Assembly: GCA_947174965.1 (NCBI GenBank)
Contig: CAMWKY010000068.1
Span: 1-8,712, forward strand
Length of the DNA: 8,712 bases
Reading direction: 5' to 3'
Origin: an uncultured Ruminococcus sp.
Lineage (GTDB): Bacteria > Bacillota > Clostridia > Oscillospirales > Ruminococcaceae
A program made the translations under genes and the position numbers. The notes beneath the pieces were generated by a model. It made no database searches, was not told the DNA's origin, and saw only the letters and a list, made by a program, of their open reading frames with translations. Within the stretch, counting starts at the first letter, position 1, and each line of letters starts with the position of its first letter. This document shows positions 1 through 6,579 of the stretch, one piece after another.

Positions 1-2
1 TA

Positions 3-341
3 TTAAGACGTTACGAAAAATACAACGATAATTACAGGTATCAACAAAACAGCAGAGACAATCAATAAAACAGTCTTTTTTGAAATGTTATGCCTGTTCT
101 TTATTAAAAACACTGTTAAGTATACAAGCTGATATATAATACATATCGGAATTACAGGATAGTAACATAAAAACACTATCATAAGAATTGTACTACCCAT
201 GAAAGCATCAAAACCATATGATTTACTAAATAAAAGACCAAGACCAAATCCATTAAACATTGAATATATACCATAACCCAGACAAAAAACATAAGGAGCA
301 AAAGATAGTATCAGTATTATTGTTGGAATTTTCTTTTTCAT
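3..341 (-). CDS. small multi-pass membrane protein, YG/PVIP family, copy 3
   Basis: 112 residues, function not recognised. The sequence predicts three membrane segments: about residues 8-26, 48-80 (long, perhaps a hairpin) and 88-110. It carries the signature shared by its two upstream neighbours: PY at 16-17, YGIYSMFNGF at 23-32, YG at 42-43, YPVIP at 61-65 and YQ at 70-71. I chose the ATG at 341, giving MKKKIP as in its paralogue, rather than an in-frame GTG at 353. The ATG has a GGTGGGAG ribosome binding site at the right distance, and the GTG lies inside that site. It is the third gene of a tight operon, 14 bases after the previous stop. The TAA at 3-5 ends it at the window edge, so anything downstream is unseen. 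It could be an immunity-type or stress membrane protein, but nothing in the sequence proves this. Confidence 0.8.
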   Translation of the reverse strand: MKKKIPTIILILSFAPYVFCLGYGIYSMFNGFGLGLLFSKSYGFDAFMGSTILMIVFLCYYPVIPICIIYQLVYLTVFLIKNRHNISKKTVLLIVSAVLLIPVIIVVFFVTS

Positions 342-355
342 ATAATCTCCCACCT

Positions 356-892
356 TTACAAGTAAAATATTTCACGCAGTTTTGAAATCGGATTTTTTAT
401 AGTATGCTTTTTAATTATTAAGCTGATTAAACATACTAACTGATAAGCAAGGCATGGTGGAATTACAGGATAAAAGCATAAATATTTAGTTTCCTCAACC
501 ACTGCTTCACAAAAAGCATTAACGCCGTAAATTGTATGACCTATATCCCTGAACCCTGCAAAAGCTGAATATATGCCATAAATTAAAACAAATGTGTAAG
601 GAAGAAATGAAATCAATAAAACTATTTTTTTAATAATCTTTAAAGTATTGTCCTCTATATTACATTTTCTTTTCAGAAAATATGCTGTCTGATAAATCAG
701 GCAGACAGGAATTACAGGAATACTGCATAATATCCACAGTGCCAGAATAATGGCGCCGACAAACGCTTCAACTCCATAAACTGTACTAAAAAACGTAAAA
801 CCTGCAAAAGCTGAATACACACCATAAAGCAGAACAAAAGCATACAGTACAAAAGAGAGTATAAGTATTATTTTCGGAATTTTCTTTTTCAT
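356..892 (-). CDS. duplicated-fused membrane protein, YG/PVIP family, copy 2
   Basis: 178 residues, function not recognised. It contains two copies of the unit found singly in the neighbouring genes. Unit 1 spans about residues 1-87 (YGVYSAFAGF at 23-32, YG at 39-40, PVIP at 59-62, YQ at 67-68). Unit 2 spans about 86-162 (YGIYSAFAGF at 105-114, YG at 122-123, YPVIP at 141-145, YQ at 150-151). The segment KKIVLLISFLPYTF at 88-101 resembles both helix 3 and helix 1 of single-unit relatives, so the copies seem joined by merging those helices. After unit 2 there is a charged tail with no third helix. The start is the ATG at 892, preceded by AAGGAG eight bases upstream; an earlier in-frame GTG at 901 is inside that site. 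The stop of the previous gene (905-907) overlaps this ribosome binding site, implying coupled translation. Confidence 0.82.
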   Translation of the reverse strand: MKKKIPKIILILSFVLYAFVLLYGVYSAFAGFTFFSTVYGVEAFVGAIILALWILCSIPVIPVCLIYQTAYFLKRKCNIEDNTLKIIKKIVLLISFLPYTFVLIYGIYSAFAGFRDIGHTIYGVNAFCEAVVEETKYLCFYPVIPPCLAYQLVCLISLIIKKHTIKNPISKLREIFYL

Positions 893-904
893 ATAAATCA
901 CTCC

Positions 905-1249
905 TTAAGGAGAATCCCATTGCGATAAAAGTTTAAGCAGAAATACTGTAAGCAGAATAAAAATTGCTATTGCAAAAACAACAGATAGTATTGTTGCTGT
1001 TTTTTTCGGAGTATTCAGCTTTTTCAGTATTAAATTGATAATAATACTTACATGAAATGCGACAGATAACGGAATCACAGGGAATATAGCACCAAGCGTC
1101 AACAGCGTAACAAGAAAGTAAAGCGAAAACGAGCTGAAAAAACCGTATTGAGAAGCAACCCTGACAGCTAAAACAGCAGGAGCGATAAATAATGCACAAT
1201 ACGGCATTACAGATAAGACTAATGCTGTTTTGAATACTTTCTTTTTCAT
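905..1249 (-). CDS. small multi-pass membrane protein, YG/PVIP family, copy 1 (divergent)
   Basis: 114 residues, function not recognised. Three hydrophobic segments are predicted (about 8-30, 42-75 and 85-107), separated by a short basic loop (KKLNTPKK, 76-83). It is a divergent member of the set: it keeps the MKKK start, PY at 16-17, YGFF at 35-38, FPVIP at 56-60 and a KKTA helix-3 lead-in, but lacks the YGxYSxFxGF motif of the other two. The start is the ATG at 1249, with a GGGGGG-type ribosome binding site about seven bases upstream; an in-frame upstream extension is possible but has no such site. It is the first gene of the operon, behind a predicted promoter at 1270-1298 and a pair of dyad repeats. 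Its stop codon sits within the next gene's ribosome binding site. Confidence 0.78.
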   Translation of the reverse strand: MKKKVFKTALVLSVMPYCALFIAPAVLAVRVASQYGFFSSFSLYFLVTLLTLGAIFPVIPLSVAFHVSIIINLILKKLNTPKKTATILSVVFAIAIFILLTVFLLKLLSQWDSP

Positions 1250-1269
1250 GCAAATCCCCCCTTTTATAT

Positions 1270-1298
1270 ATTTTACCATAATTTGTGTAAGATGTACA
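1270..1298 (-). promoter_or_regulatory. predicted promoter of the three-gene membrane operon
   Basis: Read on the minus strand, TGTACA (1298-1293, four of six matches to the -35 consensus) is followed after 17 bases by TAAAAT (1275-1270, five of six). A TGG immediately before the latter makes an extended -10. The weak -35 with paired dyads just upstream fits an activator-dependent promoter. This is a sequence-pattern call only. Confidence 0.5.
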
Positions 1299-1299
1299 G

Positions 1300-1340
1300 A
1301 TGATAAATGTCACAAAAAAAGTGACAAATGTCACAAAAAA
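1300..1340 (-). promoter_or_regulatory. two tandem dyads, candidate regulator binding sites
   Basis: On the minus strand, TTTTTTGTGACATTTGTCAC (1340-1321) is repeated as TTTTTTGTGACATTTATCAT (1319-1300), with 18 of 20 bases identical and a period of 21 bases, two helical turns. Each copy contains a near-palindrome (GTGACA..TGTCAC in the first, less perfect in the second). They end two bases upstream of the predicted -35. The layout is that of an operator for a dimeric regulator, most simply an activator. No regulator gene is in the window and I cannot name the family. Confidence 0.55.
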
Positions 1341-1361
1341 GAACTCCCGAAAAGGAGTTCT
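1335..1361 (-). terminator. intrinsic terminator after the radical SAM gene
   Basis: The arms AGAACTCC (1340-1347) and GGAGTTCT (1354-1361) form an eight-pair stem with a six-base loop. On the minus strand a run of T follows (1340-1335), 24 bases after the radical SAM stop codon. T-rich sequence on the other side means it could also work on the plus strand. Its T-run is shared with the first dyad of the next operon's control region. Confidence 0.75.
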
Positions 1362-1384
1362 CTTTTGTTTAAGGAGTATATATG

Positions 1385-2458
1385 TTAGAAGAGTATGTCT
1401 TTAAAGCAAAGCTGTGGTTCGTGTTTATCAAAATCCCAGCTATGATATGCATCGCCGTGACATCTGCAATTCTCCGAACAGTTACGGCATTTTTCGTTTT
1501 CGTCAGCAAGATTTTTTCTGAATATCTGGAATTTATTTTCCCATACGTCCTTGAATCTGTCAGTTAAAATATTTCCCTGAATAAATTCGGGACGGCGTTC
1601 AATATCAAGGCAAGCTGTAATATCGCCGTTTGCCATAATACTTGCAATATATGTTCCTGCCGTGCAGATATAGTACCAGTCACGCACTTCATGTTCATAT
1701 TCCATGCCAAGATAATGACTACAGCCGTATGTAACAGGCTCGCCCGCAATTCTCTTGTTGCGGATATACTCAAACATATACTTATAGTCGTCATTAGTAA
1801 GAATAAGTTCGGGGTGCTGTTTTGCACGTCCGATAGGCTCTATATTGATAATTCGCCATGAATCAATATCCATATCATTGAAAATCTTGTAAAGTTCGTC
1901 AAGCTGTCCGATATTCTGATGTGTTACAACTGTTGTTATCTGAATATTCTTGAATCCGCCTACACGGATAAGACTTTCAACTCCGTTCAAACCACGTTTC
2001 CAGCCTCCTGGAGTACGTCTGAATGCATCGTGTGTTTCCTCCAGTCCGTCAATGCTTATGGATATGGTTTTCATGCCGACACGTCTTAAATCTTTTGCAA
2101 CTGAATCATCAATAAGTGTGCCGTTGCTTGTCATTCCCCAGCTGAAACCAAGTTCATTTGCAACACTCATAATATCGAAAAATTCCTTGCGGAGAAGTGG
2201 CTCACCGCCTGTTATACAGAGCATTTTATCTGCTGTACCGAAATCGCCCTTTATTTCAGCAAGAAACTTTGCGTACTGGTTAACTGTCAGCTCATCAAGC
2301 ATTACATCTCCGCAGTTGCTTCCGCAATGCAGACATCTTTCATTACAGCGCAAAGTCAGCTCAAGAAAAAGGTGTCGGAGCTGTGGTTTAATCATAAGAC
2401 CTGCCCTGTATGCTTCAAGCGTTTTCATATTTTCTCTTTTTACATTTTCATCAAACAT
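1385..2458 (-). CDS. radical SAM/SPASM domain protein, putative peptide maturase
   Basis: 357 residues. The radical SAM core has the cluster motif CNERCLHC (Cys38, 42, 45), which binds a 4Fe-4S cluster and S-adenosylmethionine, followed by GGEP at 84-87 and the SIDG strand at 135-138. The C-terminal SPASM region carries further Cys residues at 265, 283 (in a GxxxxC context), 324, 327, 331, 333 and 351, typical of auxiliary iron-sulfur clusters. Enzymes of this build modify ribosomal peptides or protein side chains in the cytoplasm. The roughly 30 residues before the core leave no room for an RRE peptide-recognition domain. The start at 2458 is supported by AAGGAG eight bases upstream. That site overlaps the stop of the upstream YGPP/dockerin gene, so the two are almost certainly co-translated and that protein is the natural candidate substrate. 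The family is certain; the reaction is unknown. An anaerobic sulfatase-maturase role is less likely because no sulfatase is near. Confidence 0.92.
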   Translation of the reverse strand: MFDENVKRENMKTLEAYRAGLMIKPQLRHLFLELTLRCNERCLHCGSNCGDVMLDELTVNQYAKFLAEIKGDFGTADKMLCITGGEPLLRKEFFDIMSVANELGFSWGMTSNGTLIDDSVAKDLRRVGMKTISISIDGLEETHDAFRRTPGGWKRGLNGVESLIRVGGFKNIQITTVVTHQNIGQLDELYKIFNDMDIDSWRIINIEPIGRAKQHPELILTNDDYKYMFEYIRNKRIAGEPVTYGCSHYLGMEYEHEVRDWYYICTAGTYIASIMANGDITACLDIERRPEFIQGNILTDRFKDVWENKFQIFRKNLADENEKCRNCSENCRCHGDAYHSWDFDKHEPQLCFKDILF

Positions 2459-2470
2459 TGTCCATTCTCC

Positions 2471-3319
2471 TTAATCAAATGCAATAGGTGCGCCATAAAC
2501 AGGTACTGTAGTTGTATTTATTGTTGTTATCGGCTTAGGTTCAGTTCCAGTAGTAAACCATGACGGCGGTCCATAAACAGGCGCAGGAATTGTATCTTGC
2601 GTTGTTGTTGTTACTGTATTGACGGTTGTGTTATCATAGTAACGTGTTGTTGTTGTTGTCGGCTGAGGTTCAGGAATGATATTATCATAGAAATTATCAA
2701 TCTTGCCAAGAAGATAATTATTGAGCATTACAAGGTCTGCCATACCAACCTGTCCATCATAATTTACATCTGCCTTATATGTTTTATGACTTTCTATAGG
2801 TTGTGTCGCACCATTAGTTATCATTTTTTTGAGTTCGATAAAATCAAAAACATCTATTCTACCATCATCATTAATATCTCCGTCCGAAACTGGTGGCGGT
2901 CCATAAACACAAGCCATGTCTGTAGTAGTTTCAGTTATCGGGTTTGACATTGTTGTTGGTGATGTGTTTGTTGTTTTTGTCTGTGTTGTGGAATAGTCAG
3001 GCGGTGGTCCATAAACAGGAAATGTTCTTATTGTAGTTTCAGTTATTGGGTTTGTAGTTGTTGTCTGTGTCTTTGTTGTTGTGGAATAGTTCGGTGGCGG
3101 TCCATATACTCCCGCAAGCTCTATGGTGGTTTCAGTTATCGGGTCTGTAACTGTTGCAGGTGTTGTTGTCTCCTCAATAACAGGCGGTCCATAAGCGTCC
3201 TGCATCTGCTCCTCTGACGGCACATAATCGGCATTGCCTGTTACTGCTCCTGTCGAAGTAGCACTGATAGCCGATGCAAATAATGCTGCCATAAGAATGG
3301 TTTTCGGTGTCTTTTTCAT
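2471..3319 (-). CDS. secreted dockerin protein with repeated YGPP motifs, candidate radical SAM substrate
   Basis: 282 residues. The N-terminus has a Sec signal peptide (KK, then a hydrophobic stretch at 8-20, cleavage likely near residues 20-25). Six motifs follow: AYGPP (42-46), VYGPPP (71-76, 102-107, 138-143), VYGPP (248-252) and VYGAP (274-278). Three are preceded by a (D/N)PITETT spacer, and the linkers are very rich in Thr. Residues 146-206 form a type I dockerin: two calcium loops, D148-N150-D152-D159 and D184-N186-D188-D195, each followed by a Leu-rich helix. Dockerins bind cohesins of cellulosomal scaffolds, so the protein should end up on a cellulosome or the cell surface. No catalytic domain is visible. 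I chose the ATG at 3319 because it starts the signal peptide and has AAAGGAG ten bases upstream; a longer reading to 3385 adds 22 residues without a site. The radical SAM gene follows 12 bases after the stop. Confidence 0.88.
   Translation of the reverse strand: MKKTPKTILMAALFASAISATSTGAVTGNADYVPSEEQMQDAYGPPVIEETTTPATVTDPITETTIELAGVYGPPPNYSTTTKTQTTTTNPITETTIRTFPVYGPPPDYSTTQTKTTNTSPTTMSNPITETTTDMACVYGPPPVSDGDINDDGRIDVFDFIELKKMITNGATQPIESHKTYKADVNYDGQVGMADLVMLNNYLLGKIDNFYDNIIPEPQPTTTTTRYYDNTTVNTVTTTTQDTIPAPVYGPPSWFTTGTEPKPITTINTTTVPVYGAPIAFD
2486..3193 (-). repeat. coding repeats: six YGPP motifs with PITETT spacers
   Basis: The YG(P/A)P codons fall at 3182-3193, 3098-3109 region, 3005-3016 region, 2897-2908 region, 2564-2575 and 2486-2497. 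The DNA is also repetitive: on the plus strand GGCGGTCCATA and TTTCAGTTAT(C/T)GGGT recur. Spacing is about 30 residues for the first four motifs; then about 105 residues holding the dockerin intervene before the last two. The final copy is degenerate (YGAP). Confidence 0.8.
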
Positions 3320-3364
3320 AAAATATACGCTCCTTTCAGAATCGACATAATGTGGGTTGATTCC

Positions 3365-3370
3365 ATTATA
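3365..3370 (-). promoter_or_regulatory. -10 element of the YGPP/radical SAM operon promoter (tentative)
   Basis: A perfect TATAAT lies on the minus strand at 3370-3365, about 45 bases before the chosen start codon. There is no good -35 at normal spacing: the perfect TTGACA at 3385-3380 is only nine bases away. The operon needs its own promoter if the terminator behind uvrA works, but the exact elements are uncertain. Confidence 0.4.
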
Positions 3371-3383
3371 TAATATAAATGTC

Positions 3384-3420
3384 AAAAAAACAGCAACTTT
3401 TTTCTAATCCTGAAAAAGTT
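3384..3420 (-). terminator. weak intrinsic terminator after uvrA
   Basis: On the minus strand AACTTTTT (3420-3413) can pair with AAAAAGTT (3402-3395) around a ten-base loop, followed by GCTG and seven T (3390-3384). The stem is AT-rich, so read-through into the YGPP operon is possible. It sits 42 bases after the uvrA stop. Confidence 0.45.
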
Positions 3421-3461
3421 TGTACGATTGCACAAAATAACACACTATAATTTGTAAGATA

Positions 3462-6281
3462 TTACAAATATTTTTGCAGATATTGTCCCGTATATGATTC
3501 TTTACACTCTGCAATCTGTTCAGGAGTACCGACAGCAACTACTGTTCCGCCGTTGTCTCCGCCCTCAATTCCTAAGTCTATTATATAATCAGCCGACTTT
3601 ATAACATCAAGATTATGTTCGATTACAAGAACTGTATTTCCCTGCTCCGTCAGTTTCTGCAAAACATCAATAAGCCTGTGAACGTCCGCAGTGTGCAAGC
3701 CTGTTGTCGGCTCGTCAAGAATATATATTGTCTGTCCTGTTGAATGTTTTGAAAGTTCGGTTGACAGCTTCACCCTCTGCGCCTCACCGCCTGAAAGAGT
3801 AGTTGCAGACTGTCCGATTTTTATATATCCCAGTCCGACTTCCTGCAATGTTCGGAGTTTTTTTGCAATTTTCGGGATATGCTCAAAAAATTCCACACCC
3901 TCATCAACCGTCATTTCAAGTACATCATAAATCGACTTGCCTTTGTAGTGAACTTCCAGTGTCTCACGGTTATAGCGTTTTCCCTTGCACACCTCACAAG
4001 GCACATAAACATCAGGCAGAAAGTGCATTTCTATCTTGATAATGCCGTCACCCTCGCAGGCTTCACATCTTCCACCTTTTACATTAAAACTGAAACGTCC
4101 GTTTGTGTAACCTCTTGCCTTTGCATCATTTGTCTTTGCAAACAAATCACGTATATCTGTAAAAACACCTGTATAAGTTGCAGGATTGGAACGTGGAGTT
4201 CTGCCGATTGGCGACTGGTCGATACATATAACCTTATCAAGATTTTCCAGTCCCTCAATTTTTCTGAAATCCCCTGCTATAGTCTTTGCACGGTTAAGCT
4301 TTGATGCAAGATGCTTGTATATTATTTCATTTACAAGCGAAGATTTTCCACTGCCTGATACACCTGTCACGCATACAAACTCACCAAGCGGAATTTTTAC
4401 ATCAATATTCTTTAAATTATGCTCCTTTGCACCCTTTACAACAAGAAATTTTCCGTTGCCTTTTCGTCTTTCTGTCGGAACAGGTATTTTTTTTCTGCCA
4501 CTTAAATACTGTCCTGTTATTGACTCCTCACATTCAAGAAGTCCTGCAACATCGCCTGAATATACAACATTTCCACCGTTTACACCTGCTCCCACTCCAA
4601 TATCAACAACATAATCAGCAGATAAAATTGTATCGTCATCATGTTCAACAACAATAAGGGTATTTCCTAAATCACGGAGATGCTTTAGTGTTGCAATAAG
4701 CTTATCGTTATCACGCTGATGCAAGCCGATACTTGGCTCATCAAGAATATACAGCACTCCCACAAGTGATGAACCAATTTGAGTTGCAAGCCTGATTCTC
4801 TGACTCTCACCGCCTGAAAGCGTACCTGACGAACGTGAAAGCGTGAGATATTCAAGTCCTACACTTTCTAAAAATCCCAGACGCTCTTTTATCTCCTTGA
4901 TAATCCTCTCACCGATAAATTTTTCATGCTCCGACAACACAAGATTATCAAAAAACTCCAGTTCGTCTTTTACAGACATATCCGTTAATTCGCTGATATT
5001 TTTTCCACCGACTGTAACTGCTAAGTATTCAGGTCTTAATCTTTTTCCTTTACATTCAGGACATTTTGTTTCTGTCATACATTCCTCAATCGCCGATTTT
5101 GAATAATCGCTGTTTGATTCACGGTAACGTCTTTCAAGATTATTTATAACGCCCTCAAACGGAGTTTTATATTTTCCACCGCCAAGTGATTCAGGTCGCT
5201 TTAATTCAAGCTCCTCTGTACCAGTTCCATAAAGAAAAATATTAATCTGCTCCTTTGTCAGCTCCTTGACAGGTACATCAAGCGGTATCTTGTATTTTTT
5301 GGATATTGCCTTGTAATACATAATTGCAATTGAAGTTTCGTCAAGACTGTTCCAGCCGTTTGCAGTTATAGCTCCGTCAAGTATGGTCAAATCCTCATTT
5401 GGTATAATCGTACGTGGCAGAATCTGTCGGAACATTCCAAGTCCTGTACATTTCGGACAAGCTCCCATTGGATTATTGAAAGAAAACATCACGGGTTCAA
5501 GTTCGCCTATGCTGATATTATGTTCAGGACAAGCAAAATTCTGTGAAAAAATCATTTCGTCGCCGTCAATTACATCAACAACAGCAAGTCCTTCTGTAAG
5601 TCTGAATATTGTTTCAAGGCTGTCAGTTATGCGTGATTCTATACCCTCCTTTATGATGATTCTGTCAACAATAATCTCAATATTATGTTTTTTATTCTTT
5701 TCAAGTTTCATTTCCTCAAAAAGTTCGTACTCTATGCCGTCAATACGAACACGCATAAAACCAGCTTTTCTTGCTGATTCAAGTTCTTTTGTGTACTGTC
5801 CTTTTCTGTTTCGGACTATTGGTGCAAGCAACTGAACTTTTGTTCTTTCGGGCAATTCCATAATCTTATCAACCATCTGGTCGATAGTCTGCTGAGAAAT
5901 TTCACGTCCACACACCGGACAATGCGGAACACCTATTCTTGCGTAAAGAAGTCGCAGATAATCATATATTTCCGTAACTGTTCCGACTGTTGAACGTGGA
6001 TTCTTTGATGTAGTTTTCTGGTCGATTGAAATTGCAGGAGACAAGCCCTCTATACTCTCAACATCAGGTTTTTCCATTTGTCCGAGAAACATTCTTGCGT
6101 ATGATGAAAGACTTTCAACATAACGTCTTTGTCCGTCTGCATAGATTGTGTCAAATGCAAGAGATGATTTGCCCGAGCCTGAAAGCCCTGTCATGACAAT
6201 CAGCTTGTCTCTTGGCAGTTCAACATCTATATTTTTCAGATTATTTACCTTTGCACCCTTGATTATAATTTTATCTGTCAT
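3462..6281 (-). CDS. uvrA: UvrABC system protein A (excinuclease ABC subunit A)
   Basis: 939 residues, full length for UvrA. It is the ATP-driven DNA damage sensor of nucleotide excision repair: a UvrA dimer scans DNA with UvrB and hands the lesion to it. Two ABC ATPase halves are seen. The first has Walker [10 protein letters not shown] (32-40), signature LSGGESQR (488-495) and Walker B ILDEP (512-516). The second has Walker [10 protein letters not shown] (640-648), LSGGEAQR (829-836) and ILDEP (854-858). Metal-binding pairs are at C251/H254 with C275/C278, and at C739/C742 with C762/C765 around the conserved [12 protein letters not shown] segment; CxxC pairs also occur at 121-124 and 407-410. 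The first finger has His where the E. coli protein has its second Cys. The start at 6281 has an AAGGGTG site upstream. It is the last gene of the uvrB-lipoprotein-uvrA operon. Confidence 0.98.
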   Translation of the reverse strand: MTDKIIIKGAKVNNLKNIDVELPRDKLIVMTGLSGSGKSSLAFDTIYADGQRRYVESLSSYARMFLGQMEKPDVESIEGLSPAISIDQKTTSKNPRSTVGTVTEIYDYLRLLYARIGVPHCPVCGREISQQTIDQMVDKIMELPERTKVQLLAPIVRNRKGQYTKELESARKAGFMRVRIDGIEYELFEEMKLEKNKKHNIEIIVDRIIIKEGIESRITDSLETIFRLTEGLAVVDVIDGDEMIFSQNFACPEHNISIGELEPVMFSFNNPMGACPKCTGLGMFRQILPRTIIPNEDLTILDGAITANGWNSLDETSIAIMYYKAISKKYKIPLDVPVKELTKEQINIFLYGTGTEELELKRPESLGGGKYKTPFEGVINNLERRYRESNSDYSKSAIEECMTETKCPECKGKRLRPEYLAVTVGGKNISELTDMSVKDELEFFDNLVLSEHEKFIGERIIKEIKERLGFLESVGLEYLTLSRSSGTLSGGESQRIRLATQIGSSLVGVLYILDEPSIGLHQRDNDKLIATLKHLRDLGNTLIVVEHDDDTILSADYVVDIGVGAGVNGGNVVYSGDVAGLLECEESITGQYLSGRKKIPVPTERRKGNGKFLVVKGAKEHNLKNIDVKIPLGEFVCVTGVSGSGKSSLVNEIIYKHLASKLNRAKTIAGDFRKIEGLENLDKVICIDQSPIGRTPRSNPATYTGVFTDIRDLFAKTNDAKARGYTNGRFSFNVKGGRCEACEGDGIIKIEMHFLPDVYVPCEVCKGKRYNRETLEVHYKGKSIYDVLEMTVDEGVEFFEHIPKIAKKLRTLQEVGLGYIKIGQSATTLSGGEAQRVKLSTELSKHSTGQTIYILDEPTTGLHTADVHRLIDVLQKLTEQGNTVLVIEHNLDVIKSADYIIDLGIEGGDNGGTVVAVGTPEQIAECKESYTGQYLQKYL

Positions 6282-6293
6282 ATCAGTTCACCC

Positions 6294-6410
6294 TTAATTA
6301 TTAAGAATTGTTACTTCAACAATATCTTTTGAATTTTTGCTTGCCCTCTTGAACTCAACATATTGATTTTCACTTTCTGCATATTTTGCATGAAAATCAT
6401 CTTTATACTG
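6294..6410 (-). other. out-of-frame continuation of the lipoprotein gene (frameshift remnant)
   Basis: In a different frame from the gene at 6311-6574, 38 open codons begin QYKDDFHAKY, continue through YVEFKRASKN and end VEVTILNN before TAA at 6294-6296. The composition is that of an ordinary soluble domain, unlike the Met/Gln/Lys-rich tail read in frame. The stop overlaps the uvrA ribosome binding site (TAAGGG) and lies exactly 12 bases before the uvrA start, the same arrangement as two other gene pairs in the window. One base missing near 6408-6414, or two extra, would join the frames. I read this as the true ancestral C-terminus. Confidence 0.6.
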
Positions 6411-6574
6411 TTACCGCAGAAAACAATATTGCCCACTGTTTCAGCATAATCAAACTCACATTTTTGTGCGTGTTCTCCTATTACAGCAACAGTTCCATTG
6501 TCCTTTTCACCGCATGAAACACTTCCGACAACAAGAAGTCCCATAATAACCAAAGCAATTACTTTTTTTAACAT
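6311..6574 (-). CDS. small putative lipoprotein, probably frameshifted
   Basis: 87 residues as read in frame, family not recognised. The N-terminus (LKK, hydrophobic to about residue 16, then GSVSCGE) is a lipoprotein signal with the lipidated Cys at 21; Ser rather than Leu at -3 makes the lipobox imperfect. The mature part would be outside the membrane. I chose the second ATG (6574) because AAAGGG lies eight bases upstream; the first ATG (6580) overlaps the uvrB stop and leaves only two bases. The C-terminal half from about residue 57 (KMIFMQNMQKVK onward) looks like wrong-frame translation, and a better tail lies in another frame down to 6294. The intact product would be about 94 residues. 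It sits inside the uvrB-uvrA operon, but its position does not show a repair role. A sequencing error could also explain the shift. Confidence 0.6.
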   Translation of the reverse strand: MLKKVIALVIMGLLVVGSVSCGEKDNGTVAVIGEHAQKCEFDYAETVGNIVFCGNSIKMIFMQNMQKVKINMLSSRGQAKIQKILLK

Positions 6575-6579
6575 AATCA

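Noticed and set aside
933..1334. 133-codon minus-strand frame overlapping the first membrane gene
   Set aside because: Same strand, different frame, Cys-rich random-looking product, and it runs through the promoter and dyads.
1308..1334. TGTCAC/GTGACA repeats as a CRISPR or attachment site
   Set aside because: Only two units, no spacers, located in a promoter region; an operator explains them better.
1385..2458. Radical SAM gene as an anaerobic sulfatase maturase
   Set aside because: No sulfatase or CxPxR/SxPxR target nearby; the tight pairing with the YGPP protein points elsewhere.
1950..2474. 174-codon plus-strand open frame
   Set aside because: It lies wholly opposite the radical SAM gene, whose motifs are unmistakable; the translation has no recognisable features.
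3365..3385. TTGACA and TATAAT as one promoter
   Set aside because: Both hexamers are perfect, but only nine bases separate them, far below the usual 16-18; only the -10 was kept, tentatively.
3320..3385. Longer start for the YGPP/dockerin protein
   Set aside because: The extra 22 residues precede a textbook signal peptide, cross the -10 element and have no ribosome binding site.
5383..5835. 150-codon plus-strand frame
   Set aside because: Antisense shadow of uvrA.
6381..6410. Programmed -1 frameshift in the lipoprotein gene
   Set aside because: No X-XXY-YYZ slippery heptamer in frame and no obvious downstream hairpin; a simple indel fits better.
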